Source of the DNA: Streptomyces lunaelactis
GTDB lineage: Bacteria > Actinomycetota > Actinomycetes > Streptomycetales > Streptomycetaceae
Length of the DNA stretch: 64,000 bases
NCBI RefSeq assembly: GCF_003054555.1
Contig: NZ_CP026304.1
Span: 3,782,001 to 3,846,000 of the forward strand
Reading direction: 5' to 3'
The notes beneath the pieces are model-generated. The model saw only the letters and a list, made by a program, of their open reading frames with translations, did no database searches and had not been told where the DNA came from. This document shows positions 43,048 to 52,499 of this stretch, in pieces; position 1 is the stretch's first letter; each line of letters begins with the position of its first letter. The position numbers were made by a program, and so were the translations under genes.

Positions 43048-43245
43048 ATACGGCCCAGTTGGCGACGTTCACCCGCAGGGGTGAGAGCGCCCGGCGGTCG
43101 GTCGGGCCCGCTTCCTTCGACAGGAGGTCCAGCTCGGCCCAGCCGTCTTCGCCACCCCCCGCAGGCGGGTAGTTCATGCACGAGGAGCCGAGGGGAAGGT
43201 GACGTACGATCCCCCCTCCCGCCAGGCTTTACGCGCAGGACTGTT

Positions 43246-43262
43246 CCTGACTGGTCGTCAGG
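43246..43262. promoter_or_regulatory. TGACG operator, tandem copy 1
   Basis: CCTGACTGGTCGTCAGG is palindromic. It is centred 24 bases from the next copy, about 57 bases upstream of the acyl-CoA synthetase start. Confidence 0.75.
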
Positions 43263-43269
43263 TCTGTAA

Positions 43270-43286
43270 TCTGACTATGCGTCAGT
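43270..43286. promoter_or_regulatory. TGACG operator, tandem copy 2
   Basis: TCTGACTATGCGTCAGT lies 33 bases before the synthetase ATG at 43319. With the preceding site it forms a close tandem pair. Confidence 0.8.
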
Positions 43287-43318
43287 TGCTGTCCGACGAG
43301 CAGGAGCGGGGCTCAGCG

Positions 43319-45550
43319 ATGCTTGGATCCACTCACGGCACCCTCACCTCCGACCTCCGCGCGCGCGTGGTGGCCTGCGGAGAGCACCCCCGCGATGCCG
43401 TCCACGAAACGGCCGCGGCCACCGCGTCCGCCGGTGATCTGGACGTCAGCGGGCGGGCCCTGTACGCCTCCGTGCCCGATCTGGACCGGTTCTTCCGGCC
43501 CGCCTCCGTCGCCGTCGTCGGGGCTTCCGATGCCGAGGGGCGGCCCAATACCGGCATCACCCGGCAGCTCATCGACTGGGCCGGGCGCGTCGGGGCCCGG
43601 CTGTATCCGGTGCATCCCACCCGGGAGACCGTCTTCGGGCTCGGCTGCCACGCCTCGGTCCGCGAGCTGCCCGAGCCGGTCGATCTCGCCGTGCTGCTGG
43701 TCGGCGACCCGCTGCCGGTGATCGAGGAACTCGCCGAGGCCAAGGTGAAGTTCGCCGTGGCCTTCGCCTCCGGGTACGCCGAGACCGGGGCGGAGGGCTC
43801 GGCGGCCCAGATACGGCTGGCGGCCGCGGTGGAACGCTCGGGGGTGCGGCTCCTCGGCCCCAACACCAACCTCAACGCCTTCGAGAGGTTCCGGGACGAC
43901 CTGGACGGGCCGGCGATCGCGCTGATCACCCAGTCCGGGCACCAGGGGCGGCCCGTGTTCACCATGCAGGAGCTGGGCGTACGGCTCTCCCACTGGGCGC
44001 CGACGGGCAACGAGGCCGATCTGGAGACCGCCGACTTCATCTCGTACTTCGCCGAGCGCCCCGAGGTCGGGGCCATCGCCTGCTACGTGGAGGGGTTCAA
44101 GGACGGGCGCTCCTTCCTGCTCGCCGCCGACCGGGCGGCGCGGCGCGGAGTGCCGGTCGTCGCGGTGAAGGTCGGGCGCACCGAGACCGGGGCGCGGATG
44201 GCCGCCTCGCACACCGGCAAACTGACGGGCGCGGACCAGGTGGTGGACGCGGCGATGCGGCAGTTCGGCGTGATCCGGGTGGACGGGCTCGACGAACTCC
44301 AGGACACCTCGGCCCTGTTGGCGCGGGCACGGCCGCCGGTGGCCGACGGGGTCGTCGTCTACTCGATCTCGGGCGGCACGGGCGCGCACTTCTCGGACCT
44401 CGCGACGGCGGCCGGGCTGCCGATGCCCCAGCTGTCCGGGGCCAAGCAGGCCGAGCTGCACGAGTGGATACCGGAGTATCTGAGTGTGGCCAACCCCGTC
44501 GACAACGGCGGGCACCCCGTGGGCGACTGGCGCGGCCGCAAGATCATCGACGCGATTCTCGACGACCCGTCCGTCGGTGTGCTGATCTGTCCGATCACCG
44601 GTCCCTTCCCGCCGATGAGCGACAAGCTGGCGCAGGACCTGGTGGACGCGGCGGAGACCACGGACAAGCTGGTGTGCGTGGTGTGGGGGTCGCCGGTGGG
44701 GACGGAGGCGGCGTACCGCGAGACGCTGCTCGGGTCCTCACGGGTCGCCACCTTCCGTACCTTCGGGAACTGCATCACGGCCGTCCGCGCCTATCTGGAC
44801 CACCATCGCTTCAGGGCCGGCTACCGCTCGCCCTTCGACGAGGCGCCGCGCACCCCTTCGCCCTCCTTCCGCAAGGCGCAGGCGCTGATGCGGCCGGGCA
44901 AGCAGCTGAGCGAGCACGCGGCGAAGCAGCTGCTGCGGGCGTACGGCATCCGGGTTCCGCGCGAGCAGCTGGTGACGAGCGCGGCGGCGGCGGTGCGGGC
45001 GGCGGGCCTGGTCGGCTACCCGGTCGTCATGAAGGCGTCGGGGACGCAGCTCGCCCACAAGACCGAACTGGGCCTGGTCAAGGTCGGGCTGACCTCGGCC
45101 AGCCAGATCCGCGACGCCTACCGCGAGCTGACGGACATCGCCCGTTACGAGGGCGTGGACCTGGACGGGATCCTGGTCTGCCAGATGGTCGAGCGGGGCG
45201 TGGAGATGGTCGTCGGGGTCACCCAGGACGCGCTCTTCGGCCCGACGGTGACGGTGGGCCTGGGCGGGGTACTGGTGGAGATCCTGCACGACGCGGCGGT
45301 ACGCGTCCCGCCCTTCGGCGAGGACCAGGCCCGCTCGATGCTCGGCGAACTGCGCGGCCGGGCCCTGCTGGCGGGCGTACGGGGTGGCCCGCCGGTGGAC
45401 GTGGACGCGCTGGTGGAGGTCGTGCTGCGGGTCCAGCGGATGGCGCTGGAGCTGGGCGACGAGCTGTCCGAGCTGGACATCAACCCGCTGATGGTGCTGC
45501 CGCGGGGGCAGGGCGCGGTGGCGCTGGACGCGCTGGCGGTGTGCCGGTGA
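43319..45550 (+). CDS. ADP-forming acyl-CoA synthetase (acetate-CoA ligase family)
   Basis: A 743-residue NDP-forming acyl-CoA synthetase. The N-terminal CoA-binding Rossmann domain has PASVAVVGASDAEGRPNTGI (about 50-70). The succinyl-CoA-ligase-like middle part has GRTETGARMAASHTGKLTGA (about 286-305). The C-terminal ATP-grasp domain has AKQLLRAYGIRVPREQL and GYPVVMKASG (about 565), ending ELSELDINPLMVLP. It can load or release short acyl groups on CoA with ADP/ATP. It has tandem operators upstream. The start at 43319 follows GGAG; an in-frame ATG at 43277 would lie inside an operator. Confidence 0.8.
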   Translation: MLGSTHGTLTSDLRARVVACGEHPRDAVHETAAATASAGDLDVSGRALYASVPDLDRFFRPASVAVVGASDAEGRPNTGITRQLIDWAGRVGARLYPVHPTRETVFGLGCHASVRELPEPVDLAVLLVGDPLPVIEELAEAKVKFAVAFASGYAETGAEGSAAQIRLAAAVERSGVRLLGPNTNLNAFERFRDDLDGPAIALITQSGHQGRPVFTMQELGVRLSHWAPTGNEADLETADFISYFAERPEVGAIACYVEGFKDGRSFLLAADRAARRGVPVVAVKVGRTETGARMAASHTGKLTGADQVVDAAMRQFGVIRVDGLDELQDTSALLARARPPVADGVVVYSISGGTGAHFSDLATAAGLPMPQLSGAKQAELHEWIPEYLSVANPVDNGGHPVGDWRGRKIIDAILDDPSVGVLICPITGPFPPMSDKLAQDLVDAAETTDKLVCVVWGSPVGTEAAYRETLLGSSRVATFRTFGNCITAVRAYLDHHRFRAGYRSPFDEAPRTPSPSFRKAQALMRPGKQLSEHAAKQLLRAYGIRVPREQLVTSAAAAVRAAGLVGYPVVMKASGTQLAHKTELGLVKVGLTSASQIRDAYRELTDIARYEGVDLDGILVCQMVERGVEMVVGVTQDALFGPTVTVGLGGVLVEILHDAAVRVPPFGEDQARSMLGELRGRALLAGVRGGPPVDVDALVEVVLRVQRMALELGDELSELDINPLMVLPRGQGAVALDALAVCR

Positions 45551-45599
45551 TCCGGGTGCGCCGAGCCGCCGCTTCGACCGTACGGAACGGAGGAACCGC

Positions 45600-46397
45600 A
45601 TGACCGACGAGTCGCTGGTACTGCACAGCGCGGACAACGGGGTCTCGTGGATCACCCTCAACCGCCCCGAGGCGATGAACGCGCTCACCTGGGACCAGCG
45701 GGAGAGGATCATCGCGCTGCTCGCGGAGGCGTCCGCCGGCCCCGAGGTGCGGGCCGTCGTCATCACCGCGACCGGCAAGGGGTTCTGCGCGGGGGCGGAT
45801 CTGCGCGGGACGCCGTCGACCGGCCGGGAGCGGATCCCCGGCGATGTGGCACGGACGATCCGGCTCGGCGCGCAGCGCCTGATCGGGGCCGTACTCGACT
45901 GCGAGAAGCCGGTGATCGCCGCGGTCAACGGCACCGCCGCCGGCATCGGCGCGCATCTCGCGTTCGCCTGCGATCTCGTACTGGCGGCGGAACCGGCGAA
46001 GTTCATCGAGGTGTTCGTACGGAGGGGGCTCGTCCCGGACGGCGGCGGGGCGTATCTGCTGCCCCGGCTGATCGGCCCGCAGCGCGCGAAGGAGCTGATG
46101 TTCTTCGGGAACTCCCTGTCGGCTGCCGACGCCGAGCGCATCGGACTCGTCAACCGGGTGGTCGCGGCGGAGGAGTTGGAGAAGACGGCGCGCGAGTGGG
46201 CGGAGCGCCTGGCGGCGGGCCCCACGCGGGCGCTGGCCCTCACCAAGCAGCTGGTGAACGCCTCACTGGAGTCCGACCGGGCCACGGCTTTCGCCGCCGA
46301 GGCGGCCGCGCAGGAGATCAACATGACGACGCGGGACGCGAACGAGGGGGTGGCGAGCTTCGTGGAACGCCGGACTCCCTGGTACGAGGGTCGCTGA
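45600..46397 (+). CDS. Enoyl-CoA hydratase/isomerase family protein, copy B
   Basis: A 265-residue crotonase. It has ITLNRPEAMNALTWDQRE, oxyanion strand ITATGKGFCAGADLRG (about 57-72), NGTAAGIGAHLAFACDL (about 109-125) and the Glu/Asp-like region VRRGLVPDGGGAYLLPRLIG (about 140-159), which is typical for active hydratases. A strong ACGGAGG lies before the ATG. It follows the synthetase gene by 49 bases and is probably in its operon. Confidence 0.85.
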   Translation: MTDESLVLHSADNGVSWITLNRPEAMNALTWDQRERIIALLAEASAGPEVRAVVITATGKGFCAGADLRGTPSTGRERIPGDVARTIRLGAQRLIGAVLDCEKPVIAAVNGTAAGIGAHLAFACDLVLAAEPAKFIEVFVRRGLVPDGGGAYLLPRLIGPQRAKELMFFGNSLSAADAERIGLVNRVVAAEELEKTAREWAERLAAGPTRALALTKQLVNASLESDRATAFAAEAAAQEINMTTRDANEGVASFVERRTPWYEGR

Positions 46398-46406
46398 GGC
46401 TTCCAA

Positions 46407-46423
46407 TCTGACGCACCGTCAGC
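46407..46423. promoter_or_regulatory. TGACG operator abutting a start codon
   Basis: TCTGACGCACCGTCAGC ends four bases before the first ATG (46428) of the flavin reductase gene. One base differs from the consensus. Confidence 0.8.
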
Positions 46424-46427
46424 TTCA

Positions 46428-47045
46428 ATGAGAGATGTGATGGGACACGCAGGGATGGCGGCCACCGCCGTCCGATACCTCAGGTCGGTCGGGGCCCCCA
46501 CGGCCACCGAGCCCTTCGACGCCTTGCCGCGCCCGGACCTGCGGGCCGTCGGCGACGACGAACGGCTGCCCGTCGAGGCGGCCGAATTCCGGCGTGTGCT
46601 GGGGCACTTCGCGACCGGTGTCACCGTCGTCACGGCGTACGACGAGGACGGACCGGCCGGGTTCGCCTGCCAGTCCTTCGCCTCCCTGTCACTCGATCCG
46701 CCGCTGGTCGCCTTCATGGTCGCCCGCACGTCGACGACCTGGCCGCGCATAGCCCGCGCCGGGTCCTTCTGCGTCAACGTCCTCGGTGCGCACCAGGGCG
46801 AGCTGTGCCGGGGGTTCGCGGTGAGCGGCGCGGACAAGTTCGCCGGCGTCGCGCACACCGCCGCGCCCGTGACCGGGTCGCCGCTGCTGGAGGGCGTGCC
46901 GGCCTGGATCGACTGCACGATCCAGACGGTGCACACCGGCGGCGACCACCTGATCGTGGTGGGCCGGGTGGAGGCACTGGGCGCGGCGGACGAGGGCGCG
47001 CCGCTGCTGTTCCACCGGGGGAAGTTCGGGCGCTTGCGGGACTGA
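46428..47045 (+). CDS. Flavin reductase family protein
   Basis: A protein of up to 205 residues. It has FRRVLGHFATGVTVVTAYDEDGPAGFACQSFASLSLDPPLVAFMV (about 53-97), then RAGSFCVNVLGAHQGELCRGFAVSGADKFAGV and a C-terminal RGKFGRL. It matches HsaB-type two-component flavin reductases that give reduced FMN to a monooxygenase. The ATG could be 46428, 46440 or 46455, as there is no clear ribosome site. It lies under its own operator and may supply the luciferase-like oxygenase at 14695. Confidence 0.85.
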   Translation: MRDVMGHAGMAATAVRYLRSVGAPTATEPFDALPRPDLRAVGDDERLPVEAAEFRRVLGHFATGVTVVTAYDEDGPAGFACQSFASLSLDPPLVAFMVARTSTTWPRIARAGSFCVNVLGAHQGELCRGFAVSGADKFAGVAHTAAPVTGSPLLEGVPAWIDCTIQTVHTGGDHLIVVGRVEALGAADEGAPLLFHRGKFGRLRD

Positions 47046-47153
47046 ACCCGCCGAGGCGCGTGCCGCCGCACCTGTTGCCTGCCCAATTCACGATCGAGTG
47101 AACGAGAGGCGTTCCGCAGCACGGCGCGATAGCCTGTTCATAACGTCCCTGTT

Positions 47154-47498
47154 ATGACATGGGGCGAGGTCGAAGTCGAGCCGGAGGTGGAGAAGTGGTT
47201 CCTCGGGCTGAGTCAGCAGCATCGCGGTACGACTGCGTTCTACGTGGAACTGCTGGCGACCTACGGCGTCCTCCTCGGCGAGCCGTACAGCAAACAGTTG
47301 GACGGCAAACTCAGAGAGCTGCGCTTCCACCTCGATGGTGAGGCAATGCGCATCACCTACTGGATAGCGAGCGGGCGTCGCATCATCCTGCTCACAGTCT
47401 TCCGCAAGCAACGGATGCGAGAGAGTGCCGAGGTCGAGCGAGCCGTCCGGGCGATGCGCAATTGCTTCGCCGAGGAGCACACAGTGGATGAGGAGTGA
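47154..47498 (+). CDS. RelE/HigB-type toxin
   Basis: A 114-residue protein of the phage-derived Gp49/HigB type. It has EVEKWFLGLSQQHRGT, GVLLGEPYSKQLDGKLRELRFHLDGEAMRITYWIASGRRIILLTVFRKQ and a helical end. Such toxins cut mRNA on the ribosome. An XRE antitoxin gene follows five bases later. The pair looks complete and functional. Confidence 0.85.
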   Translation: MTWGEVEVEPEVEKWFLGLSQQHRGTTAFYVELLATYGVLLGEPYSKQLDGKLRELRFHLDGEAMRITYWIASGRRIILLTVFRKQRMRESAEVERAVRAMRNCFAEEHTVDEE

Positions 47499-47502
47499 CG
47501 GG

Positions 47503-47802
47503 ATGAGCGGCCGGAAGAAGTGGGCCGAGTTGAGGGAGGAAGCCCTCGCTCACCCTGAGGCCCAGGAAGCGTACGAAGCGACCCGGATCCGCTTTGAACT
47601 CGGCCGCGCTGTGCGTGAGCGCCGGGAGGCGCTCGGGATGACCCAGGCCCAGCTCGCTGAAGCCGCCGGCCTTCAGCAGCCCGCTGTGGCGCGGTTCGAG
47701 GCGGGCGGGACGATGCCCACCCTGCCCCTCCTGGAGCGCTTCGCCTCCGCGCTCGGTATGCGGCTCAGCGTCGGTTTCGAGCCGCTCGACCGAGCGAGCT
47801 GA
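47503..47802 (+). CDS. XRE-family HigA-type antitoxin
   Basis: A 99-residue protein with a C-terminal HTH: RREALGMTQAQLAEAAGLQQPAVARFEAGGTMPTLPLLERFASALG (about 42-87). The ATG at 47503 follows GGAG. It neutralises the toxin encoded directly upstream and probably represses the operon. Confidence 0.85.
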   Translation: MSGRKKWAELREEALAHPEAQEAYEATRIRFELGRAVRERREALGMTQAQLAEAAGLQQPAVARFEAGGTMPTLPLLERFASALGMRLSVGFEPLDRAS

Positions 47803-47856
47803 GGGGGCCGTCCGGCCCGGCAGGTGTGCCGTACGCCGGTATCGGTCGGGACGGGC

Positions 47857-49212
47857 CTACCCGACCGGGTCGGCCGCCTTCACCAGCGAGACGGGCGACA
47901 CCGGCGGCAGCTTCGCCAGTGGCTTGCGGCGGATCACGAGAGCCATCAGCGCCGCCGCCGCGCACAGCGCCCCCGACGCGTACCAGACCACGTCGTACGA
48001 GCCGAACACATCCCGCGCCACACCGCCCCCGAAGGCCACGATCGCCGCGCCCACCTGGTGCGACGCCAGGACCCAGCCGAAGACGATCGCGCTGTCGTCG
48101 CCGTAGTGCTCGCGGCACAGGGCGATCGTCGGCGGGACCGTCGCCACCCAGTCCAGGCCGTAGAAGACGATGAAGAACAGCATCGGCGGGTGGACGGACG
48201 GGGCGAGCAGCATCGGCAGGAAGAGCAGGCTGATGCCCCGCAGCGCGTAGTACACCGACAGCAGCCGGCGCGCCTCGAAGCGGTCGGTGAACCAGCCCGA
48301 TGCGATCGTGCCGACGACATCGAAGACGCCGATCACCGCGAGCAGCGAAGCGGCCGCCGTGATCGGCATGCCGTGGTCGTGGGCCGCGGGCACGAAGTGG
48401 GTCTTGACCAGGCCGTTCGTTGAGGCGCCGCAGATCGCGAAGGTGCCGGCCAGCAGCCAGAACGGGCCTGTGCGGGCCGCCCGGACCAGGACCGTGATCG
48501 CGCGGCGGGCCGCGCCCCGGACCGGGTCCGGCTTGGGGGTGAAGCCCTCCGCGCCGTACGCCGCGATCCCCACGTCCGCCGGGTGGTCCCGCAGCAGCAG
48601 CCAGACGAAGGGGACGACGGCGAGCGCCGACAGCGCGACCGTGATCGAGGCCGGGCGCCAGCGGTGGTTCTCGACCAGCCAGGACAGGAGAGGGAGGAAG
48701 ACCAGCTGGCCGGAGGCGCCGGCCGCAGTGAGGATGCCGGTGACCAGTCCGCGTCGCTGGACGAACCAGCGGTTGGTGACCGTCGCGGCGAAGGCCAGCG
48801 CCATCGAGCCGCTGCCCAGGCCGACCAGGACGCCCCAGTACATGACCAGTTGCCAGGACGTCGTCATGAAGACGGTCAGCCCGGAGCCGACCGCGATGAC
48901 CGTCAGGGCGACCGCGACCACCCGGCGGATGCCGAAGCGGTCCATCAGCGCCGCGGCGAACGGCGCGGTGAGCCCGTACAGCGCGAGATTCACCGAGACC
49001 GCGAAGCCGATCGTGCCGCGCGACCAGTCGAACTCCTCGTGCAGCGGCTCGATCAGCAGACCCGGCAGCGAGGCGAAGGCGGCGGCGCCGATGATCGTCA
49101 CGAACGTGACGACGGCGACGAACCACGCGCGGTGGATACGGATCCGCGGAGGGCGAAGAGAAGGAGGGCTGTCGTGCTGCGGCTCAGTTGTCTGGGGCAC
49201 GTCACTCAGCAT
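47857..49212 (-). CDS. MFS transporter
   Basis: A protein of about 451 residues with 12 hydrophobic helices. It has the MFS motif AAALMDRFGIRRVV (about 82-95) and a second-half IASGWFTDRFEARRLL. A charged N-terminus of 25 residues precedes the first helix. It is of the OFA/monocarboxylate type in appearance, so it could move organic anions. No TGACG site stands upstream. The start is the ATG at 49212 rather than TTG 49227. Confidence 0.8.
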   Translation of the reverse strand: MLSDVPQTTEPQHDSPPSLRPPRIRIHRAWFVAVVTFVTIIGAAAFASLPGLLIEPLHEEFDWSRGTIGFAVSVNLALYGLTAPFAAALMDRFGIRRVVAVALTVIAVGSGLTVFMTTSWQLVMYWGVLVGLGSGSMALAFAATVTNRWFVQRRGLVTGILTAAGASGQLVFLPLLSWLVENHRWRPASITVALSALAVVPFVWLLLRDHPADVGIAAYGAEGFTPKPDPVRGAARRAITVLVRAARTGPFWLLAGTFAICGASTNGLVKTHFVPAAHDHGMPITAAASLLAVIGVFDVVGTIASGWFTDRFEARRLLSVYYALRGISLLFLPMLLAPSVHPPMLFFIVFYGLDWVATVPPTIALCREHYGDDSAIVFGWVLASHQVGAAIVAFGGGVARDVFGSYDVVWYASGALCAAAALMALVIRRKPLAKLPPVSPVSLVKAADPVG

Positions 49213-49271
49213 CCGGGGGCCGGTCAACCGTAACGAGTGGCCCGTAGGACAGCATTCGATAGGATCGGGCC

Positions 49272-50285
49272 ATGGGTGACGTAAAGAGCATCACAACGCA
49301 TCGGGTCGTCGTACTGGCGCTGACCGGGCTGCTCCCCTTCGAGCTCGGCATCCCTCACCGGATCTTCGGCCGGGCCAAGGACGCGGACGGCCGTCCCCTG
49401 TACGAGATCGTCACCTGCGCGCTCCTGCCGGGCTCCGTCCGCACCGACGCCGACTTCGACGTCCACGTCGATCACGGCCCCGCGGCGCTCGCCACCGCGG
49501 ACACCGTCGTCATCCCCGCCTCGTACGAGCTGGGCCCGGTCTTCGACGAGGGCCGGCTCACCGACGAGCTGGCCGACGCCCTCGCGCACATCCGGCCCGG
49601 CACCCGCCTGGTCTCCATCTGCACCGGCGGCTACGTCCTCGCCGCCGCCGGGCTGCTCGACGGCCGGCCTGCCACCACCCACTGGTCGCATGCCGAGCAC
49701 TTCCAGCGGCTCTTCCCGTCCGTCAAGGTCGACGCGGACGTCCTCTTCATCGACGACGGCGACGTGCTCACATCGGCGGGCGTCGCGGCGGGCATCGACC
49801 TGTGCCTGCACATCGTGCGGCGCGACCACGGCACGGCCGTCGCCAACGAGGTCGCGCGCAGCACCGTCGTACCGCCGCACCGGGACGGCGGGCAGGCCCA
49901 GTACATCCAACGCCCCGTCCCCGAACCGCAGTTGGCCACCACGACCGCCGCCCGGGGCTGGGCGCTCGGGCGGCTGCACGAGCCGATCCAGCTGCGCGAC
50001 ATGGCGGAGCAGGAGTCCATGAGCGTACGGACCTTCACGCGCCGCTTCCGCGAGGAGGTCGGCGTCAGCCCGGGCCAGTGGCTGACGCGGCAGCGCGTGG
50101 AGCGGGCCCGGCACCTGCTGGAGTCCACGGATCTGTCGGTCGACCAGGTGGCGCGGGACGCGGGCTTCGGTACGGCGCAGTCGATGCGGCAGCATCTGCA
50201 GTCGGTGCTGGGGGTTCCGCCCACCGTGTACCGGCGCACCTTCCGCGCGGGCGGCGAGCTCAGAACGGGCGAGCTCAGAACGTAA
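49272..50285 (+). CDS. GlxA family AraC-type regulator with DJ-1/PfpI domain
   Basis: A 337-residue protein. The DJ-1/PfpI-like domain has the nucleophile region VSICTGGYVLAAAGLLDGRPATTHW (about 115-139) and FIDDGDVLTSAGVAAGIDLCLHIV. The C-terminal double HTH of AraC (about 240-325) has MSVRTFTRRFREEVGVSPGQWL and VDQVARDAGFGTAQSMRQHL. It is divergent from the MFS gene, which it may control. Its end overlaps the convergent alcohol dehydrogenase by 11 bases. Confidence 0.85.
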   Translation: MGDVKSITTHRVVVLALTGLLPFELGIPHRIFGRAKDADGRPLYEIVTCALLPGSVRTDADFDVHVDHGPAALATADTVVIPASYELGPVFDEGRLTDELADALAHIRPGTRLVSICTGGYVLAAAGLLDGRPATTHWSHAEHFQRLFPSVKVDADVLFIDDGDVLTSAGVAAGIDLCLHIVRRDHGTAVANEVARSTVVPPHRDGGQAQYIQRPVPEPQLATTTAARGWALGRLHEPIQLRDMAEQESMSVRTFTRRFREEVGVSPGQWLTRQRVERARHLLESTDLSVDQVARDAGFGTAQSMRQHLQSVLGVPPTVYRRTFRAGGELRTGELRT

Positions 50286-51324
50286 GCACGCCGCGCGCCA
50301 CCCGCCCATGGTGCGCATCGTCCGCCGCCTTCGCGAAGTCCTCGATCCGGTAGGTCTCGGTGACCAGCTCGTCCAGCAGCAGCCTGCCCTGGCGGTACAG
50401 CTCGGCGTACAGCGCGATGTCGTGCTGCGGGCGCGAGGAACCGTAGCGGCAGCCCAGGATCGACTTGTCCAGGAACATCGCCGCAGGCACGAAGGACGCC
50501 TCCGCCGTCGCCGCCGGCATGCCCAGGATGATCGCCTGGCCGTGCCGGTCGAGCAGCTCGATCGCCTGCCGGATCAGGCCCACGTGCCCGACGCACTCGA
50601 AGACGTGATCGGCGCCGGTCGGCAGGATCTCCCGTACGCCGGCCGCCGATTCGAGGAAGTCGGTCGCCCCGAACTGCCTGGCCACCGCCTCCTTCGCCGG
50701 GTTCGAGTCGACGGCGACGATCGCGGACGCGCCCGCGATCCGCGCGCCCTGGAGGACATTGAGCCCGATGCCGCCCGTCCCGATGACGACGACGGTGTCA
50801 CCGCGGTCGACCTTCGCGCGGTTCAGTACGGCTCCGACTCCCGTGAGCACCCCGCAGCCGATCAGCGCGGCCGAGGTCAGCGGCAGATCGGAGGGGATCC
50901 TCACCGCCTGGACGGCCTTCACGATGGTGCGTTCCGCGAAGGCGGAGTTGGAGGCGAACTGGAAGAGCGGTTCACCACCGCGCGAGAAGGGGCGGCCGGG
51001 CCGCCCGATCGCCTTGCGGCACATCGTGGGCCTGCCGCGGTCGCAGTCCGCGCACGCGCCGCAGTTGGCGAGGGTGGACAGCGAGACATGGTCGCCGGGT
51101 GCGACATGGCCGACGCCCGCGCCGACCGCCTCGACGACACCCGCGCCCTCGTGCCCGAGAACCACCGGTACGGGGAAGGGGATCGTGCCGTCGATCACCG
51201 ACAGATCGCTGTGGCACAGCCCGGCGGCGGCGACGGCGACCAGCACCTCGCCGGGGCCCGGGTCCCGTATCTCCAGATCGTCAACCACCTGGGGCTGCTT
51301 GCCGTCGAAGACGACGCCTCTCAT
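50275..51324 (-). CDS. Zinc-dependent alcohol dehydrogenase
   Basis: A 349-residue medium-chain dehydrogenase. It has catalytic Zn ligands in LCHSD and GHEGAGVV (Cys 37, His/Glu about 59), structural Zn Cys in CGACADCDRGRPTMC (about 88-102) and the NAD site VIGTGGIGLNVLQGAR (about 173). It is the third gene of the leftward SDR-ACAD-ADH operon, with four bases overlapping the ACAD gene. It should oxidise an alcohol of the pathway. Confidence 0.85.
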   Translation of the reverse strand: MRGVVFDGKQPQVVDDLEIRDPGPGEVLVAVAAAGLCHSDLSVIDGTIPFPVPVVLGHEGAGVVEAVGAGVGHVAPGDHVSLSTLANCGACADCDRGRPTMCRKAIGRPGRPFSRGGEPLFQFASNSAFAERTIVKAVQAVRIPSDLPLTSAALIGCGVLTGVGAVLNRAKVDRGDTVVVIGTGGIGLNVLQGARIAGASAIVAVDSNPAKEAVARQFGATDFLESAAGVREILPTGADHVFECVGHVGLIRQAIELLDRHGQAIILGMPAATAEASFVPAAMFLDKSILGCRYGSSRPQHDIALYAELYRQGRLLLDELVTETYRIEDFAKAADDAHHGRVARGVLTF

Positions 51325-52475
51325 CGGGGCTCCCTCGGTAGGCCGAGCACCCGCTCGGCGATGATGTTGCGCTGGATCTCGTCCGAGCCGCCGTAGATGG
51401 TGTCGGCGCGGGTGAAGAGGAACAGCCGCTGGAGGGCGTCGAGTTCGTAGGGACGCTCAGCGCTCCAGTCGTACGGACCTGCCGCCGCGCCCGCGCCGCG
51501 TACGGCCATGGCGAGTTCGCCGAGCCGCTGGTGCCAGCCGCCCCACAGCAGCTTGGCGACGCTCGGGGCGCCCGGGTCGCCGCCCGGACCGGCCAGGGTC
51601 CGCAGGGCGTTGAACCGCATGATGCGCAGCTCGGCCCACTGGCGTACGAGCCGGTCCTTGAGCACCGGGTCGTCGACGGCCCCGCTCTCGGCGGCCAGCC
51701 GCACCACCCGCGCCAGCTCCTCGGCGAAGCCGATCTGCTGGACGAGCGTGGACACGCCGCGCTCGAGGGCGAGCAGGCCCATGGCCACGCGCCAGCCGTT
51801 GCCCTCGCCGCCGACGACGTGACCGGCCGAGGCGAGTGCGCCGTCGAAGAAGACCTCGTTGAACTCTGCCGTGCCCGACATCTGGCGGATGGGGCGTACG
51901 TCGATACGGCCCGGCTGGTCCATCGGCACGAGCAGGAACGAGAGCCCGTGGTGGCGCCGGGACCCGGCCTCGGTCCGCGCCAGCACGAAACACCAGTCGG
52001 CTTCGTGGGCGAGCGAGGTCCAGATCTTCTGGCCGCTGATCCGGTGGACGTCGCCGTCCCGGACGGCGGCGGTCCGCACCGCGGCGAGGTCCGAGCCGGC
52101 GCCGGGCTCGCTGTAGCCCTGGCACCAGAGCTCCTCGCCGCGGGCGACGGCGGGCAGGAAACGGTCCTGCTGCGCCTGGCTGCCGTAGGCGATGAGGGTG
52201 GGCGCGAGGAGGTTCTCGCCGATGTGCCCGAGGCGGCCGGGGGCGCCGGCGCGGGCGTACTCCTCGGCCCAGACGACCTGCTGGGTCAGGGTGGCCCGGC
52301 GGTTCCCGTACGCGCCGGTGTCCCAGCCGAGGCCGATCCATCCGGCGCGGCCGAGCTCGCGCTCCCAGGCGCGGAGGCCGGCGGAGCCGGCGGGGTCCCG
52401 GGTCATGTGCTGCCCGAGCCAGGCGCGGGCGTCCGTGCGGAACGCGTCGTCGGCCGGGCCGAACTCGAAGTCCAC
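51321..52475 (-). CDS. Acyl-CoA dehydrogenase, large-subunit type
   Basis: A 384-residue FadE protein. It has the N-terminal helices, ELWCQGYSEPGAGSDLAAVRT (about 115-135), QKIWTSLAHEADWCFVLART (about 148-167), MSGTAEFNEVFFDGA (about 193-207) and a C-terminal GGSDEIQRNIIAERVLGLP. The GTG start follows GGAG at five bases. It lies between an SDR and an alcohol dehydrogenase. Its small partner may be the lone gene at 36029. It is probably transcribed from the operator at 53552. Confidence 0.85.
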   Translation of the reverse strand: MDFEFGPADDAFRTDARAWLGQHMTRDPAGSAGLRAWERELGRAGWIGLGWDTGAYGNRRATLTQQVVWAEEYARAGAPGRLGHIGENLLAPTLIAYGSQAQQDRFLPAVARGEELWCQGYSEPGAGSDLAAVRTAAVRDGDVHRISGQKIWTSLAHEADWCFVLARTEAGSRRHHGLSFLLVPMDQPGRIDVRPIRQMSGTAEFNEVFFDGALASAGHVVGGEGNGWRVAMGLLALERGVSTLVQQIGFAEELARVVRLAAESGAVDDPVLKDRLVRQWAELRIMRFNALRTLAGPGGDPGAPSVAKLLWGGWHQRLGELAMAVRGAGAAAGPYDWSAERPYELDALQRLFLFTRADTIYGGSDEIQRNIIAERVLGLPREPR

Positions 52476-52499
52476 GTCTTCTCCAAGGAGTTGAGGGTT

